Source: Bacteroidota bacterium (GTDB lineage Bacteria > Bacteroidota > Bacteroidia > Bacteroidales > VadinHA17). Taken from it: a stretch of DNA of 64,000 nt. Location of the stretch: positions 1 to 64,000 of the forward strand of contig JADFDS010000009.1 in the NCBI GenBank assembly GCA_018262715.1, in the 5' to 3' direction. Of this stretch, positions 50,132 through 59,792 are shown piece after piece; the first letter of the stretch is position 1, and each line of letters starts with the position of its first letter. The notes under the pieces are model-generated. The model saw only the letters and a program-made list of their open reading frames with translations, was not told the origin of the DNA and did not search any database. A program made the translations under genes and the position numbers.

Positions 50132-51233
50132 ACCCGTAGTAATTAATGGGATTGGTTTTTATCCCGGAAAACCGGAGTGCAAAGTTAGGAAATTTTTTCT
50201 GAATGAGGTCATAGAGGATTTCCAGTGAAAATTTTTCACTTTCGTAGTGTCCGATGTCAGCCACGAGCATTTCTCCGGGCGCTTCGGTGAAAGTATGATA
50301 TTTGATATCTCCCGTGATGAATGCGTCGGCGCCGGTGCGCGCGGCGCTGCTGATGAGGTGTGACCCTGCTCCCCCGCATACGGCCACCGTGGTTACAGTG
50401 CGGGCGGGGTCACCGCAGTAGCGGATGACGGGCAGGCCGGTGAGCGCCCGCAGCCGCTCCAGCAGCGCCGCGCCTGTCAGCGGAGCTGCCAGGGCGCCAA
50501 TGGCGCCCGCGCCGGCGCCCCTGTACTCATTCTCAAGCGCAATCAGATCCCATGCAACCTCCTCATAGGGATGTGCTGCCAGCATGGCCTTCAGACAGGC
50601 TCCCTTAATATGTGACGGCAACACAACCTCAATACGCACCTCGGACTCAGTGTGAAACTCACCTGGGCCGCCCGCAAAAGGATCAGCTCCCTCCCCGGCA
50701 CGGTATGTCCCCTCACCCCTTGTATTGAAGCTGCACGAGTCATAGTTTCCGATATTCCCGGCACCGGCGGCATGGAGGGCTTCACGCACAGCCACGGAAT
50801 GAGACTCCGGCACAAAGGTAACAAGCTTCAGCAGCCTGCCCCTCAGCGGCTCCAGCACTCTTATCCCCTCCAGCCCGATCTTTTCAGCCAGAATACGGCT
50901 TACACCATTGCCTGCGTTGTCAAAACTGGTATGTGCAGAATAAACGGCTATGCCTTTCATGATCGCCGATGCCACGCACGTCTCGCTGTTGCTCCCGTAA
51001 GCCAGCCGCTTCAGCGGCCTGAAGATCAGAGGGTGATGTGAGAGCACAAGATCAAACCCTCCCGCAGCCGCCTCATCAATTACATCAGGGGTAACATCGA
51101 CGGTCAGCAGCACAGAAGCAACCTCAGCCGTCAGATCACCGACCTGCAGTCCGCTGTTGTCATACTCTTCCTGAAATGACGGAGGGATCAGCCCCTCGAG
51201 CCACCTTACAAATTCTGCGAGTGTAACCGCCAT
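50106..51233 (-). CDS. Nif3-like dinuclear metal centre protein
   Basis: 375 residues from ATG at 51233. The NIF3/YbgI domain shows LVLSHHPLIFRPLK (His ligands) and ITGDIKYHTFTEAP near the C-terminus with VADIGHYESEKF. A middle PII-like insertion (about 130-230, VTFVPESHSVAVREAL...HPYEEVAWDL) gives the longer form found in Gram-positives and Bacteroidota. Function is unsettled; GTP cyclohydrolase-like or metal-storage roles have been suggested for relatives. It starts 4 nt after the merR stop. Confidence 0.9.
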   Translation of the reverse strand: MAVTLAEFVRWLEGLIPPSFQEEYDNSGLQVGDLTAEVASVLLTVDVTPDVIDEAAAGGFDLVLSHHPLIFRPLKRLAYGSNSETCVASAIMKGIAVYSAHTSFDNAGNGVSRILAEKIGLEGIRVLEPLRGRLLKLVTFVPESHSVAVREALHAAGAGNIGNYDSCSFNTRGEGTYRAGEGADPFAGGPGEFHTESEVRIEVVLPSHIKGACLKAMLAAHPYEEVAWDLIALENEYRGAGAGAIGALAAPLTGAALLERLRALTGLPVIRYCGDPARTVTTVAVCGGAGSHLISSAARTGADAFITGDIKYHTFTEAPGEMLVADIGHYESEKFSLEILYDLIQKKFPNFALRFSGIKTNPINYYGYDKTDEIT

Positions 51234-51237
51234 AAAA

Positions 51238-51576
51238 TCACTTGATTTCGTCCCTGATCTCCACAAGCATGGCCCTGATGTTGCGGAGGGTATCTGCTAT
51301 CTCAAGCCTGTAATCAGCATCGTCACGATTGTTTTTGAGGTATTTCTTCGCCCCATCCAGGGTCATGCCCCTCTCCCTCAGCAGGTGATGGATCAGCCTG
51401 AGGTTCTTTAAGTCCTCTTGCATGAACAGCCGGTTGCCCTTGTTGTTCTTCCTGGGTTTGAGAATATCAAACTCCTTTTCCCAGAAGCGAATGGTGGAAA
51501 CAGGCTCTGAAAACATTTCGGCAACCTCACCGATCTGGTAAAAGAGCTTTTCCACTTTCTTTTCCCTGTAAGGCAT
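51238..51576 (-). CDS. MerR-family regulator
   Basis: 112 residues. The MerR winged helix is at the N-terminus (YQIGEVAEMFSEPVSTIRFW, EKEFDILKPRK, LFMQEDLKNLRLIHHLLRER). A short C-terminal helix has no cysteine-rich effector site, so it is not a metal sensor of the classic type. It is encoded between the M23 peptidase (15 nt) and the Nif3-like gene, an order common in Bacteroidota; its target is unknown. Confidence 0.9.
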   Translation of the reverse strand: MPYREKKVEKLFYQIGEVAEMFSEPVSTIRFWEKEFDILKPRKNNKGNRLFMQEDLKNLRLIHHLLRERGMTLDGAKKYLKNNRDDADYRLEIADTLRNIRAMLVEIRDEIK

Positions 51577-51591
51577 GATCAGTTAAATGAA

Positions 51592-52563
51592 TCAGTCGAA
51601 GGTCTGCCCGCTCTTGCCAGAAATCTCGAGCATCCGTTCATATTCCTCAGGCGTGAGGTCATTGAAGTAGTAGAGAGCCGGGTCAACATACTGCCCGTTG
51701 GCAAGAACCTCATAGTGCAGGTGCGGAGCAGTGGAAAGGCCGGTGCTGCCCACAAATCCTATCACATCTCCTCTCTTGACTTTCTGCCCTTCCTTCACAT
51801 TGAACCGGTCAAGATGAGCATAAACGGTCTGGTATCCGAACCCATGATCAATGACCACATGGTTACCGAGTTCGCGGCGGGCCGACTTGACCGTCCGGAT
51901 GACCCCGTTGCCCGTGGCATAAACATCTGTTCCCGTGGGCGCTGTAAAGTCCATTCCCGAATGGAACTTCGATATCTTGTATATTGGGTGAATGCGATAG
52001 CCAAAACCTGATGCCGTACGCTTCAGATCCTTGTTCGAGAGAGGCTGTATCGCAGGGATACTGCTCAGCATCTCCTCCTTCTCCCTGGCATAGGCAACCA
52101 GTTCGTCAAACGACTCGGACTGGACATATATCTTTTTCCTGATCCTGTCAAGCCGCCTGGCAGTCTCCACAACCAGTTCGGAATTCGAAAAGCCTTCGAG
52201 TTCCTGGTACCGGTTAACCCCTCCGATCCCTCCTTCACGGTATGATGACGGAACCGGTTCGGTCTCAAAAATAGTCCGGTAGAGATTGTCATCTGTCTCC
52301 TGAAGGTGTGTCAGAACCTTTTCCACGTTTTCCATTTCCCTGTTCATCAGCTCATACTGAAGGGTGAGCTGTGCTATCTCCCTCTTCAGGGCCTTTTCCT
52401 GCGGGGAGTCAAAGATGAAGGCAAAGATGAAACCGTAAATTCCGGCGAGGAACAGGGATGCGACGAAATATCCGAAAAGCCTAAGGAATGTCTGCCTGAG
52501 GCCCAGCCTGATCCTGTCAAAGCTGAGTGTCTCATGATTAAACTTGTATTTTGTCCTGGGCAT
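51592..52563 (-). CDS. M23 (LytM) metallopeptidase, paralogue 1
   Basis: About 323 residues; ATG at 52563 (MPRTKYKFN) is preferred over 52578. One membrane segment near 30-55, a coiled coil near 60-100, then a LytM domain from about 195. Zinc ligands are all present: FHSGMDF (HxxxD) and HLHYEV (HxH), with VIDHGFGYQTVYAHL between. It probably cleaves peptidoglycan cross-bridges, or regulates such enzymes, while anchored to the inner membrane. The promoter box is at 52592-52599. Confidence 0.92.
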   Translation of the reverse strand: MPRTKYKFNHETLSFDRIRLGLRQTFLRLFGYFVASLFLAGIYGFIFAFIFDSPQEKALKREIAQLTLQYELMNREMENVEKVLTHLQETDDNLYRTIFETEPVPSSYREGGIGGVNRYQELEGFSNSELVVETARRLDRIRKKIYVQSESFDELVAYAREKEEMLSSIPAIQPLSNKDLKRTASGFGYRIHPIYKISKFHSGMDFTAPTGTDVYATGNGVIRTVKSARRELGNHVVIDHGFGYQTVYAHLDRFNVKEGQKVKRGDVIGFVGSTGLSTAPHLHYEVLANGQYVDPALYYFNDLTPEEYERMLEISGKSGQTFD

Positions 52564-52591
52564 TTTTATGGATGGCATGCTCTATACCCTG

Positions 52592-52621
52592 CAAACATAA
52601 GAAATAATAGCAAAATACAAA
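52592..52621 (-). promoter_or_regulatory. Complete promoter for M23 paralogue 1
   Basis: Read leftwards, TTTG (52618-52621) and TATGTTTG (52592-52599) are separated by 18 nt, the best two-element Bacteroidota promoter in the window. The ATG at 52563 is 28 nt beyond. Confidence 0.65.
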
Positions 52622-52669
52622 TACAGTTATGACTGCTGATAACGTTAAAAATTGATTAAAATTTTCCCG

Positions 52670-53626
52670 TCAGGGTTTGCTGAGGTATTCGAGCATCATG
52701 AAATATTCATCCTCCGTGAGGTTGTCCTGGAAGTACCAGAGGGGATTCACATGCTCGCCAAAAAGGTCTATCTGGTAATGCAGGTGGGGTCCGGTCGATG
52801 TTCCTGTGTTGCCGGATAATCCTATGAAGTCACCCCGGGAGACTTTCTGACCCTGCCTGACGTTGAATTCGCTCAGGTGCCCGTAGATAGTCCTGTAGCC
52901 ATATCCGTGGTCAATAACCACCTTTATCCCGAATCCGTCACGCTGGTTGCCCGCATAGGCCACAACACCAGCCCCGGTTGCATGCACCTCGGTGCCGATC
53001 GGACAGCAGAAATCCTGTCCGAAATGCCAGCGTGGTGAACCAAGCACCGGATGCTTTTCACGGAACTTCATGCCGTCACCAAGCCGCAGGGTGACATTTA
53101 CGGGCCTGATATACGGCAGATGCTCCCACATCTCCTTCCACTCGGATGCCCTTGCCGTAAGTTCTGTAAGTGAGTTGTACTGAATATTTGTCTGCGTTTT
53201 CAGGTCATCAAACTTCGACCTTACCTTCATCATAAGATCAGAGTTCATGTAACCGGTCAGATCGGCCGTCCTGTTGGTACCTCCCGATCCTCCTTCAGAG
53301 ATATCAGCCGGTATGACAGGCAGGTCGAGTACCGCCCTGTATGAGGCATTGTCAGTGGAACGAAGTTCAGCCACTGCTGCTGTGGAGTGATCAATTTGTT
53401 TTTCAAGCATGGTGTACTGTAACCTCAGCTCTTCCACCTGCTGCTGAAGCAACTCCTCCTTGGGCGAACCGAACAACCGGTGAAAGATGAGGCTGTAAAA
53501 AAGAGTGGCTACTATCGAAAGAGACAACCACAGTGCGAACCGGAGAAGCTTCTCCCTCCCGTTTCTCCTGTGTTGCAGGAACTGCAGGTTCGCATGATCA
53601 AAAACGTAATTTTTCCTTCTAAGCAT
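52670..53626 (-). CDS. M23 (LytM) metallopeptidase, paralogue 2
   Basis: 318 residues with the same plan as its neighbour: basic N-terminus, one membrane helix near 30-50, coiled coil, and LytM domain from about 190. Zinc ligands WHFGQDF and HLHYQI are intact, with VIDHGYGYRTIYGHL. The two are tandem paralogues but differ enough in the coiled coil and in the loop after HxxxD (CCPIG against TAPTG) to suggest distinct substrates. It has its own -7 box at 53671-53678. Confidence 0.92.
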   Translation of the reverse strand: MLRRKNYVFDHANLQFLQHRRNGREKLLRFALWLSLSIVATLFYSLIFHRLFGSPKEELLQQQVEELRLQYTMLEKQIDHSTAAVAELRSTDNASYRAVLDLPVIPADISEGGSGGTNRTADLTGYMNSDLMMKVRSKFDDLKTQTNIQYNSLTELTARASEWKEMWEHLPYIRPVNVTLRLGDGMKFREKHPVLGSPRWHFGQDFCCPIGTEVHATGAGVVAYAGNQRDGFGIKVVIDHGYGYRTIYGHLSEFNVRQGQKVSRGDFIGLSGNTGTSTGPHLHYQIDLFGEHVNPLWYFQDNLTEDEYFMMLEYLSKP

Positions 53627-53670
53627 CAGCAGATCCGTGGACCCCCCACCATTTTAAGATGACTATTCTG

Positions 53671-53678
53671 CAAACGTA
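53671..53678 (-). promoter_or_regulatory. -7 box for M23 paralogue 2
   Basis: The complement TACGTTTG matches TAnnTTTG, 44 nt before the ATG at 53626. It lies in the divergent gap with alaS. Confidence 0.5.
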
Positions 53679-53742
53679 AAATATTTGATTTAATTTTACG
53701 CACCCCAGTGAAAATAGTTTCAAATCGGGCCGCGAAGTTAAA

Positions 53743-56376
53743 ATGAGAGCAAACGAAATAAGAGAGGAATTTCTTGGCTTTTTCAGGTCAAAGGAACATA
53801 AAATCGTGCCTTCGGCACCGATGGTAATAAAGAATGACCCCACACTGATGTTCACCAATGCCGGAATGAACCAGTTCAAGGACATTTTTCTCGGCAACCA
53901 GCCGGCAAAATACAAAAGAATAGCAAACTCGCAGAAATGCCTGCGTGTCTCAGGTAAACACAATGACCTCGAGGAGGTGGGACTTGACACCTACCACCAT
54001 ACGATGTTCGAGATGCTTGGCAACTGGTCATTCGGTGACTACTTTAAAAAGGAAGCAATAGAGTGGGCGTGGGAGTTCCTTTCCGGCCGGCTCGGGATTC
54101 CTGCCGGGCGGATATACGCCACCGTATTCGAAGGTGATCCCGTTGAAGACGTGCCGCGCGATGAAGAGGCCGCAACATACTGGGCGAAGTGTTTTGGCAA
54201 CACGGAGAATCACATTCTCGACGGATCAAAGAAGGACAATTTCTGGGAGATGGGTGAGACGGGTCCGTGCGGACCCTGCTCGGAGATTCACGTCGATATC
54301 AGGTCAGAGAGTGAGAGGGCTGCAATCCCCGGGCACCTGCTTGTGAACAAGGGTCATCCCCAGGTGATTGAGATTTGGAACCTGGTGTTCATCCAGTATA
54401 ACCGACGTGCCGGCGGTGAACTTGAGCTCCTCCCTGACAGGCACGTGGATACGGGCATGGGATTCGAGAGACTCTGCATGGTCATCCAGAACAAACAGTC
54501 AAACTATGACACAGATGTCTTCCAGCCTCTGCTGGCAGCCTCCGCAGAAGCAACCGGCAAACCATACGGACAGAAGAATGACTGGGATATAGCCCACCGG
54601 GTCATTGCGGACCACCTGCGGACGGTATCTTTCTCAGTGGCTGACGGCCAGCTCCCCTCAAACAACAGGGCCGGTTATGTCATCAGGAGAATACTTCGTC
54701 GTGCCGTAAGGTACGGATACACCTCTCTCGGAATGACCGAACCGTTCATATACAGGCTCCTGCCCGCACTGGTGGAGTCAATGGGCGGTCACTATCCGGA
54801 GCTCAAAGCCCAGCAGGATATTATATCAAAGGTGATCCGCGAGGAGGAACAGTCATTCCTCAGAACCCTTGGCAAAGGACTCAGGATGATAGAACGCCGG
54901 GTGGAAACCCTCCGCCAGGAAGGGAAAAGCATCTTCCCGGGCAGTGACGCATTTGAACTTTTTGACACCTATGGCTTCCCGGTTGACCTCACCCAGCTGA
55001 TTCTCAGGGAAAACAGGATGACGCTCGATGAGGAGGCATTCAGGAATGAACTCAATGCCCAGAAGGAAAGGTCAAGGGATGACGCTGCCGTGTCAGCAGA
55101 CGACTGGGTGGTGATCCGTGAAACGGAAAGCACCATCTTCACCGGATATGACCGGACCGAAGACCAGGTAAGGATAGCACGTTACCGGAAGGTAACCTCA
55201 CGGGGCCGCCAGGCTGTTCAGCTTGTGTTTGACAGAACACCGTTCTATGCTGAATCGGGAGGCCAGACAGGTGACCGTGGATTCATTGAGGCCGGAAAGG
55301 AAAAAATCATCATCACTGACACTGTCAGGGAAAACAACCTGATCATCCATATCGCTTCCGCTGTGCCGGCTGATCCGTCACTGACATTCAGGGCAACAGT
55401 TGATGCCGAAGCCAGGCAGGATACCGCCAACAACCATTCGGCAACACACCTCATGCACCATGCACTGAGGGAAGTCCTTGGCAAACATGTGGAACAGAAA
55501 GGTTCGCTGGTCACCCCTGACCGGCTGAGGTTCGACTTCAGTCACTTCCGACAGGTGACTCCGGAAGAAATATCTTCCGTGGAAGAGAAGGTCAACTCGA
55601 TGATAATGCAGAATATCGTCTCCGAGGTGCATGATGACACCCCGATAGAAGAGGCCCTGTCAATGGGCGCCATGGCCCTGTTCGGAGAGAAATACGGCGA
55701 GAAGGTAAGGGTGGTAACATTCGGAGATTCAGTCGAGCTGTGCGGAGGAACACATGTCGACCGGACATCCCGGATAGGATTGTTCAAGATTGTCTCTGAA
55801 GGAGCCGTGGCCGCAGGCGTCAGAAGAATAGAGGCCGTGACCGGCCGGAAGGCAGTAAGCTATATCAACGAGAAACTGAGCATCCTCGATGAGGTCACGG
55901 CTATGCTCCGCAGCACAGGAAACCCGGTGGCCAATATATCAAAACTGATGGCTGAGAACGCCGCACTTAAAGGCACTATTGAAAAACTCCAGGCTTCAGC
56001 AGCCCTGTCAGCCCGGAATGAACTGGCGGCCAGGGCGGAAACTGCCGGAAACTGCCGTATCTATTCAGGAGTCCTTGAAGAGACCGGGGCTGATACACTG
56101 AAGAATATCGCTCACCAGATAAGACAGGCTGACAGCAGCAGCATAATCGTGATCGGTTCCGGATACGAAGGCAAGGCTGCACTGGTGGTGGGACTGGGAG
56201 ACAACGCAACCGGTTCCGGCCGCCTCAACGCTGTCGAAATCATTAAGGCTGTCTCGGGTGAAATAAACGGAGGAGGAGGAGGACAGCCATTCCTGGCAAC
56301 TGCCGGCGGCAAAAAACCTGAAGGGCTTCCCGGGGCAGTGGCAAGGGCCGTGGAGATGGCAAAAAATATGCTGTAG
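53743..56376 (+). CDS. alaS: Alanyl-tRNA synthetase
   Basis: 877 residues, full length. Class II catalytic core at the N-terminus (MFTNAGMNQFKDIFLG, RIANSQKCLRVSGKHND, GDNFWEMGETGPCGPCSEIH with the NFWEM motif), then the editing domain with HSATHLMHHAL and CGGTHVDRTS, which supply the zinc ligands, and the C-Ala domain with a GGGGGQPFLATAGG tail. It charges tRNA-Ala and clears Ser/Gly misacylation. Single gene, divergent from the M23 pair. Confidence 0.97.
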   Translation: MRANEIREEFLGFFRSKEHKIVPSAPMVIKNDPTLMFTNAGMNQFKDIFLGNQPAKYKRIANSQKCLRVSGKHNDLEEVGLDTYHHTMFEMLGNWSFGDYFKKEAIEWAWEFLSGRLGIPAGRIYATVFEGDPVEDVPRDEEAATYWAKCFGNTENHILDGSKKDNFWEMGETGPCGPCSEIHVDIRSESERAAIPGHLLVNKGHPQVIEIWNLVFIQYNRRAGGELELLPDRHVDTGMGFERLCMVIQNKQSNYDTDVFQPLLAASAEATGKPYGQKNDWDIAHRVIADHLRTVSFSVADGQLPSNNRAGYVIRRILRRAVRYGYTSLGMTEPFIYRLLPALVESMGGHYPELKAQQDIISKVIREEEQSFLRTLGKGLRMIERRVETLRQEGKSIFPGSDAFELFDTYGFPVDLTQLILRENRMTLDEEAFRNELNAQKERSRDDAAVSADDWVVIRETESTIFTGYDRTEDQVRIARYRKVTSRGRQAVQLVFDRTPFYAESGGQTGDRGFIEAGKEKIIITDTVRENNLIIHIASAVPADPSLTFRATVDAEARQDTANNHSATHLMHHALREVLGKHVEQKGSLVTPDRLRFDFSHFRQVTPEEISSVEEKVNSMIMQNIVSEVHDDTPIEEALSMGAMALFGEKYGEKVRVVTFGDSVELCGGTHVDRTSRIGLFKIVSEGAVAAGVRRIEAVTGRKAVSYINEKLSILDEVTAMLRSTGNPVANISKLMAENAALKGTIEKLQASAALSARNELAARAETAGNCRIYSGVLEETGADTLKNIAHQIRQADSSSIIVIGSGYEGKAALVVGLGDNATGSGRLNAVEIIKAVSGEINGGGGGQPFLATAGGKKPEGLPGAVARAVEMAKNML

Positions 56377-56532
56377 AAGAGATTTTCTGCCGTTCGAAAC
56401 AGCCGCTGAAAACTGGTTTCAGTACAAGACTACAGATCAAATTGTTAGACTGTCAGTAATTTGACCGTTCTTATTCTTGTTTTTTTTGTTCGAAATCCTT
56501 AATCTTGTATCACTAATCCAAATCTTATTCTG

Positions 56533-58386
56533 ATGGAAGTTACCAGAACGTTTGACCTGATAGACCTGGGGTGTAAGGTCTGTCCGCGGGAGGTCATGTT
56601 CGGCGGTAAACACGGCAACGGGTGGGTCACCTACTCTACCGAGGCCGTAAGGGAACTGACCGACCTTTTTTCCTGTGGCATGATGGCCATTGGTTACACC
56701 AGGGGTGATCACATCGCCACCATCACCCCGAATAAAGCCGAATGGAACATAGTGGACCACGGACTGGCACAGGCCGGTATGATCCATGTACCCGTCTATC
56801 CCACTATCGGCCATGAGGAATATGCATACATTCTCGATCACTCCGGGGCAAAGGCAGTGATAATCGGCAACAAACAGATTTACAACAAGATTTCATCGGT
56901 AGTTTCAAAGATCCCGGCTGTCAGGGCGCTGTACTCCTTTGACCAGTTCAACGGCCTGATGACATTTGATGATATCATCGAAGAGGGCAGAAAGAACCGG
57001 GGAAGATTCATGGATGAACTGTCAGCAATCAGGGACTCCATCAAACCCTCTGACATGGTGACCATTATATATACCTCGGGTACCACCGGGAATCCCAAGG
57101 GGGTCATGCTGTCACACAACAACCTGGTCACCAACGCTATAGCAACCAGTACCGCACATGAGTTCGGACTGGGCTACAGGGCGCTCAGTTTCCTGCCTCT
57201 CTGTCATGTCTATGAGCGGATGATGAATTACCACTTCCAGTACAAGGGGACAAGCATATACTACCTTGAGAACATGGGCGTCATCGCAGAAACAATGCGT
57301 GAGATCAAACCCCATATAGCAAATACGGTCCCAAGGCTGCTGGAAAAGATTTACGACAACATTATAAGTAAGGGGAAAAACCTGCCCTGGCTCAAAAAGC
57401 AGATCTTCTTCTGGGCAGTGACCCTGGGACTTAAATTCAGGCTCAGGGGCAACACCCGGTTTTACCGGTTCAGGCTTGGCATAGCCCGCAAACTGGTTTT
57501 CAACAAGTGGAAAGAGGCGCTGGGTGGTGAGCTCCGCGTTCTGGTCTCCGGCGGCGCCGCCCTGCAGTCGCGCCTCGAACGCATTTACTGGGCTGCCGGC
57601 ATACCTGTTCTCCAGGGTTACGGCCTCACGGAGACATCCCCTGTCATCGCTGTCAATCCCCTGCGGATCCCTGACATAAAGTTTGAAACGGTGGGTCCCA
57701 TTCTTGACGGCGTGCAGGTGAAGATAGCCGATGACGGTGAGATCCTCTGCAAGGGCCCCAATATAATGATGGGCTACTACAGGGAGCCGGAGATGACAGC
57801 TGAAGTGATTGATTCAGACGGCTGGTTCCATACCGGCGATATCGGAAGGATTGAGGATGGCAGGTTCCTCCGGATCACTGACCGCAAGAAGGAGATGTTC
57901 AAACTTTCGGCCGGAAAATACATCTCTCCCCAGGTGATTGAAAACAGACTGAAGGAATCAATTTTCATCGAACAGGCGATGGTGATAGGTGAAAATGAAA
58001 AGTTTGCCAGCGCCCTGTTATCGCCCAACTTCACCTTCCTTCACGACTGGTGCTCGATACACAGGATACAGTATCGTGACAACACCGACCTGGTGGAGAT
58101 ACCCGAGGTGATCGAACGGTTTGCCAGGGAGGTACGGGAGGTGAACAAAAACCTCGGAGAGTTTGAACAGATAAAACGGTTCAGGCTGGTGACCGAAGAG
58201 TGGACTCCCCAGACAGGCGAACTCTCACCCACCCTGAAACTCCGGAGAAATATCCTGACCGGCAGGTATCAGAACATCATAAATGAGATTTACTCGGTGA
58301 AGGAGAAGGGTAACGTGGTTGAAAAGGTTGTGGAAGTAATCCGCAACGGAGTCAGCGGCATCCTGAAGAACCTGCCGAAATTCTGA
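56533..58386 (+). CDS. Long-chain fatty acid-CoA ligase (AMP-forming)
   Basis: 617 residues. ANL-family motifs: TIIYTSGTTGNPKGVMLSHN near 177-196, SFLPLCHVYERM, GYGLTETSPVIAVNP, GWFHTGDIGRIEDG and DRKKEMFKLSAGKYISPQ. The insertions and length fit FadD15-type long-chain acyl-CoA synthetases of Bacteroidota. It activates fatty acids at the membrane. Followed by a 28-bp GC-rich tandem repeat rather than an obvious terminator. Confidence 0.94.
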   Translation: MEVTRTFDLIDLGCKVCPREVMFGGKHGNGWVTYSTEAVRELTDLFSCGMMAIGYTRGDHIATITPNKAEWNIVDHGLAQAGMIHVPVYPTIGHEEYAYILDHSGAKAVIIGNKQIYNKISSVVSKIPAVRALYSFDQFNGLMTFDDIIEEGRKNRGRFMDELSAIRDSIKPSDMVTIIYTSGTTGNPKGVMLSHNNLVTNAIATSTAHEFGLGYRALSFLPLCHVYERMMNYHFQYKGTSIYYLENMGVIAETMREIKPHIANTVPRLLEKIYDNIISKGKNLPWLKKQIFFWAVTLGLKFRLRGNTRFYRFRLGIARKLVFNKWKEALGGELRVLVSGGAALQSRLERIYWAAGIPVLQGYGLTETSPVIAVNPLRIPDIKFETVGPILDGVQVKIADDGEILCKGPNIMMGYYREPEMTAEVIDSDGWFHTGDIGRIEDGRFLRITDRKKEMFKLSAGKYISPQVIENRLKESIFIEQAMVIGENEKFASALLSPNFTFLHDWCSIHRIQYRDNTDLVEIPEVIERFAREVREVNKNLGEFEQIKRFRLVTEEWTPQTGELSPTLKLRRNILTGRYQNIINEIYSVKEKGNVVEKVVEVIRNGVSGILKNLPKF

Positions 58387-58410
58387 CAGCCTCCGTCAGC
58401 CACTTCAGAC

Positions 58411-58508
58411 CTGCCTGACCGGCCCCGCCAGTCCGGCCCTGCCTGACCGGCACCGTCAATCCGGCCCTGTCAATCCGGCCCTGCCTGACCGGCCCCGTCA
58501 ATCCTGCC
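58411..58508. repeat. 28-bp GC-rich tandem repeat, 3.5 copies
   Basis: Units of CTGCCTGACCGGCMCCGYCA plus ATCCGGCC (approximate) at 58411-58438, 58439-58466 and 58481-58508, with a 14-bp half unit at 58467-58480. Units are contiguous, so this is not a CRISPR array. It lies between the acyl-CoA ligase and the DUF6452-like gene. Confidence 0.85.
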
Positions 58509-58571
58509 ATGCCAATTTTCCGGCAGTGTGTGAGGGGATACCATTCAATGGTTACCTCCTTATTATTTTTA

Positions 58572-58579
58572 TACCTTTG
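58572..58579 (+). promoter_or_regulatory. -7 box for the DUF6452-like gene
   Basis: TACCTTTG ends 9 nt before the ATG at 58589, implying a nearly leaderless mRNA. Confidence 0.45.
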
Positions 58580-58588
58580 TATCCCGTT

Positions 58589-59056
58589 ATGAAGAGACTC
58601 TCCGTCATAATCTATATTGCCGTCATCCCGTCCCTGGTCATGGTCATTCCCTCCTGCTCGGTGCAACCATGCTACGAGGAGACGGATCCGGTACTTCACA
58701 CCGTCCTTCTGGTCAGCGGAACCGGAGAGGCAGCAAAGGCAGACTCACTCAGGGTATATACATACAGGGAAACCGATACACTCAGATTCATCAACCTGAA
58801 AGGAGTATCCTCATTCTCCGTGCCTCTTGACCCGGCCAGCGACGAGTCGGAGTTCCTTATTACCCTCAACGGTATCACCGATACGGCTTTGATACGCTAC
58901 AGCCGGAAGCCGCACCTTGTCTCGCCGGAGTGCGGCTACACCATCATAAGCGAATTGACCGGGCTTAAAACAACGCATAATATAATTGACACGCTCATCA
59001 TAGAGAACAAATTCGTGAACCTCGATGGCCAGAAGAACCTGCATCTTTTTTATTAG
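58589..59056 (+). CDS. DUF6452-like lipoprotein
   Basis: 155 residues from ATG at 58589 (frame opens at 58526). Signal peptide RLSVIIYIAVIPSLVMVIPSC provides a lipobox, followed closely by a second Cys (VQPCYEETDP). The mature part is a small beta domain with a Ser/Asp-rich centre, a late Cys (SPECGYTIISEL) and the ending NLDGQKNLHLFY. The pair of this gene with the overlapping DUF6048-like gene is typical of Bacteroidota; function unknown. Confidence 0.75.
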   Translation: MKRLSVIIYIAVIPSLVMVIPSCSVQPCYEETDPVLHTVLLVSGTGEAAKADSLRVYTYRETDTLRFINLKGVSSFSVPLDPASDESEFLITLNGITDTALIRYSRKPHLVSPECGYTIISELTGLKTTHNIIDTLIIENKFVNLDGQKNLHLFY

Positions 59057-59792
59057 TCTTTTTCTGCTTGCGGAGACTGTTGCCGTGTCACAGGATACGG
59101 TTACCGTGCCGCTCCACGTAAGGGCAGGATTCGACATCTCCGGCCCGGTCATGAAACTTGTCACCAAAGACCTTATCAGCTATGGCGTTGCAGCATCGGC
59201 TGACATCAACTCATCAATAGCGGCAACTGCAGGCGTCAGGTACTCATCGTACCGTTCATCAGATGTGTTGTACGACTTCATGAGCAGGGGCTTCAGCTTC
59301 ACCGCCGGAGCAGATTACAACTTCATCAAGGCCAATGTATCACATGGCAGGTACAGTGCAGGCATAGGCCTCAGATACGGACTCAGTTTCTACAGGGAGG
59401 AAGCCCCTATGCTCAGGTATACAAATGAATGGGGAGCCGGAGAAACTTCTGTTCCTGCGGAAAGCCACACAGGTCATTTCATGGAGATCACCCCGGGTGT
59501 CCGCGCTGAGCTTTTCCGGGGAGTGACAATCGGCTGGAATCTTTATATGAGGCTCCTGTTAAGCGCCGGAGCTGGAAAGGATCTTAAACCGGTCTGGATG
59601 CCGGGCTACGGTCCGGGTACATCAGGCATGACAACCGGTGCAGAATATTATGTATCAATATCAATCCCCTACAGAAAAATCAAGGTTTATATCAAACCTA
59701 AAGTCCGCGAAACGGAGGAGGAAGAGACTGAGGTAACAAACACCGGCAGCGGAACCGGCACGGGCTTATCAGGCTTCACCAACCGTCTTTGA
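59025..59792 (+). CDS. DUF6048-like outer membrane barrel protein
   Basis: 255 residues. Signal peptide to AVSQ, then amphipathic strands (AGFDISGPVMKL, ATAGVRYSSYR, FTAGADYNFIKAN, AGIGLRYGLSFY) to a final YYVSISIPYRKIKVY strand and an acidic/glycine tail (ETEEEETEVTNTGSG). It overlaps the lipoprotein gene by 32 nt, implying co-translation and possibly a complex. The 3' end overlaps the convergent symporter gene by 24 nt. Confidence 0.75.
   Translation: MARRTCIFFISLFLLAETVAVSQDTVTVPLHVRAGFDISGPVMKLVTKDLISYGVAASADINSSIAATAGVRYSSYRSSDVLYDFMSRGFSFTAGADYNFIKANVSHGRYSAGIGLRYGLSFYREEAPMLRYTNEWGAGETSVPAESHTGHFMEITPGVRAELFRGVTIGWNLYMRLLLSAGAGKDLKPVWMPGYGPGTSGMTTGAEYYVSISIPYRKIKVYIKPKVRETEEEETEVTNTGSGTGTGLSGFTNRL

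Noticed and set aside
56406-56422. CTGAAA/TTTCAG stem after alaS as a terminator
   Set aside because: Only six base pairs and no T-tract, so it was not called.
58411-58508. Possible CRISPR-like array
   Set aside because: The 28-bp units are contiguous without spacers and no cas genes are present.
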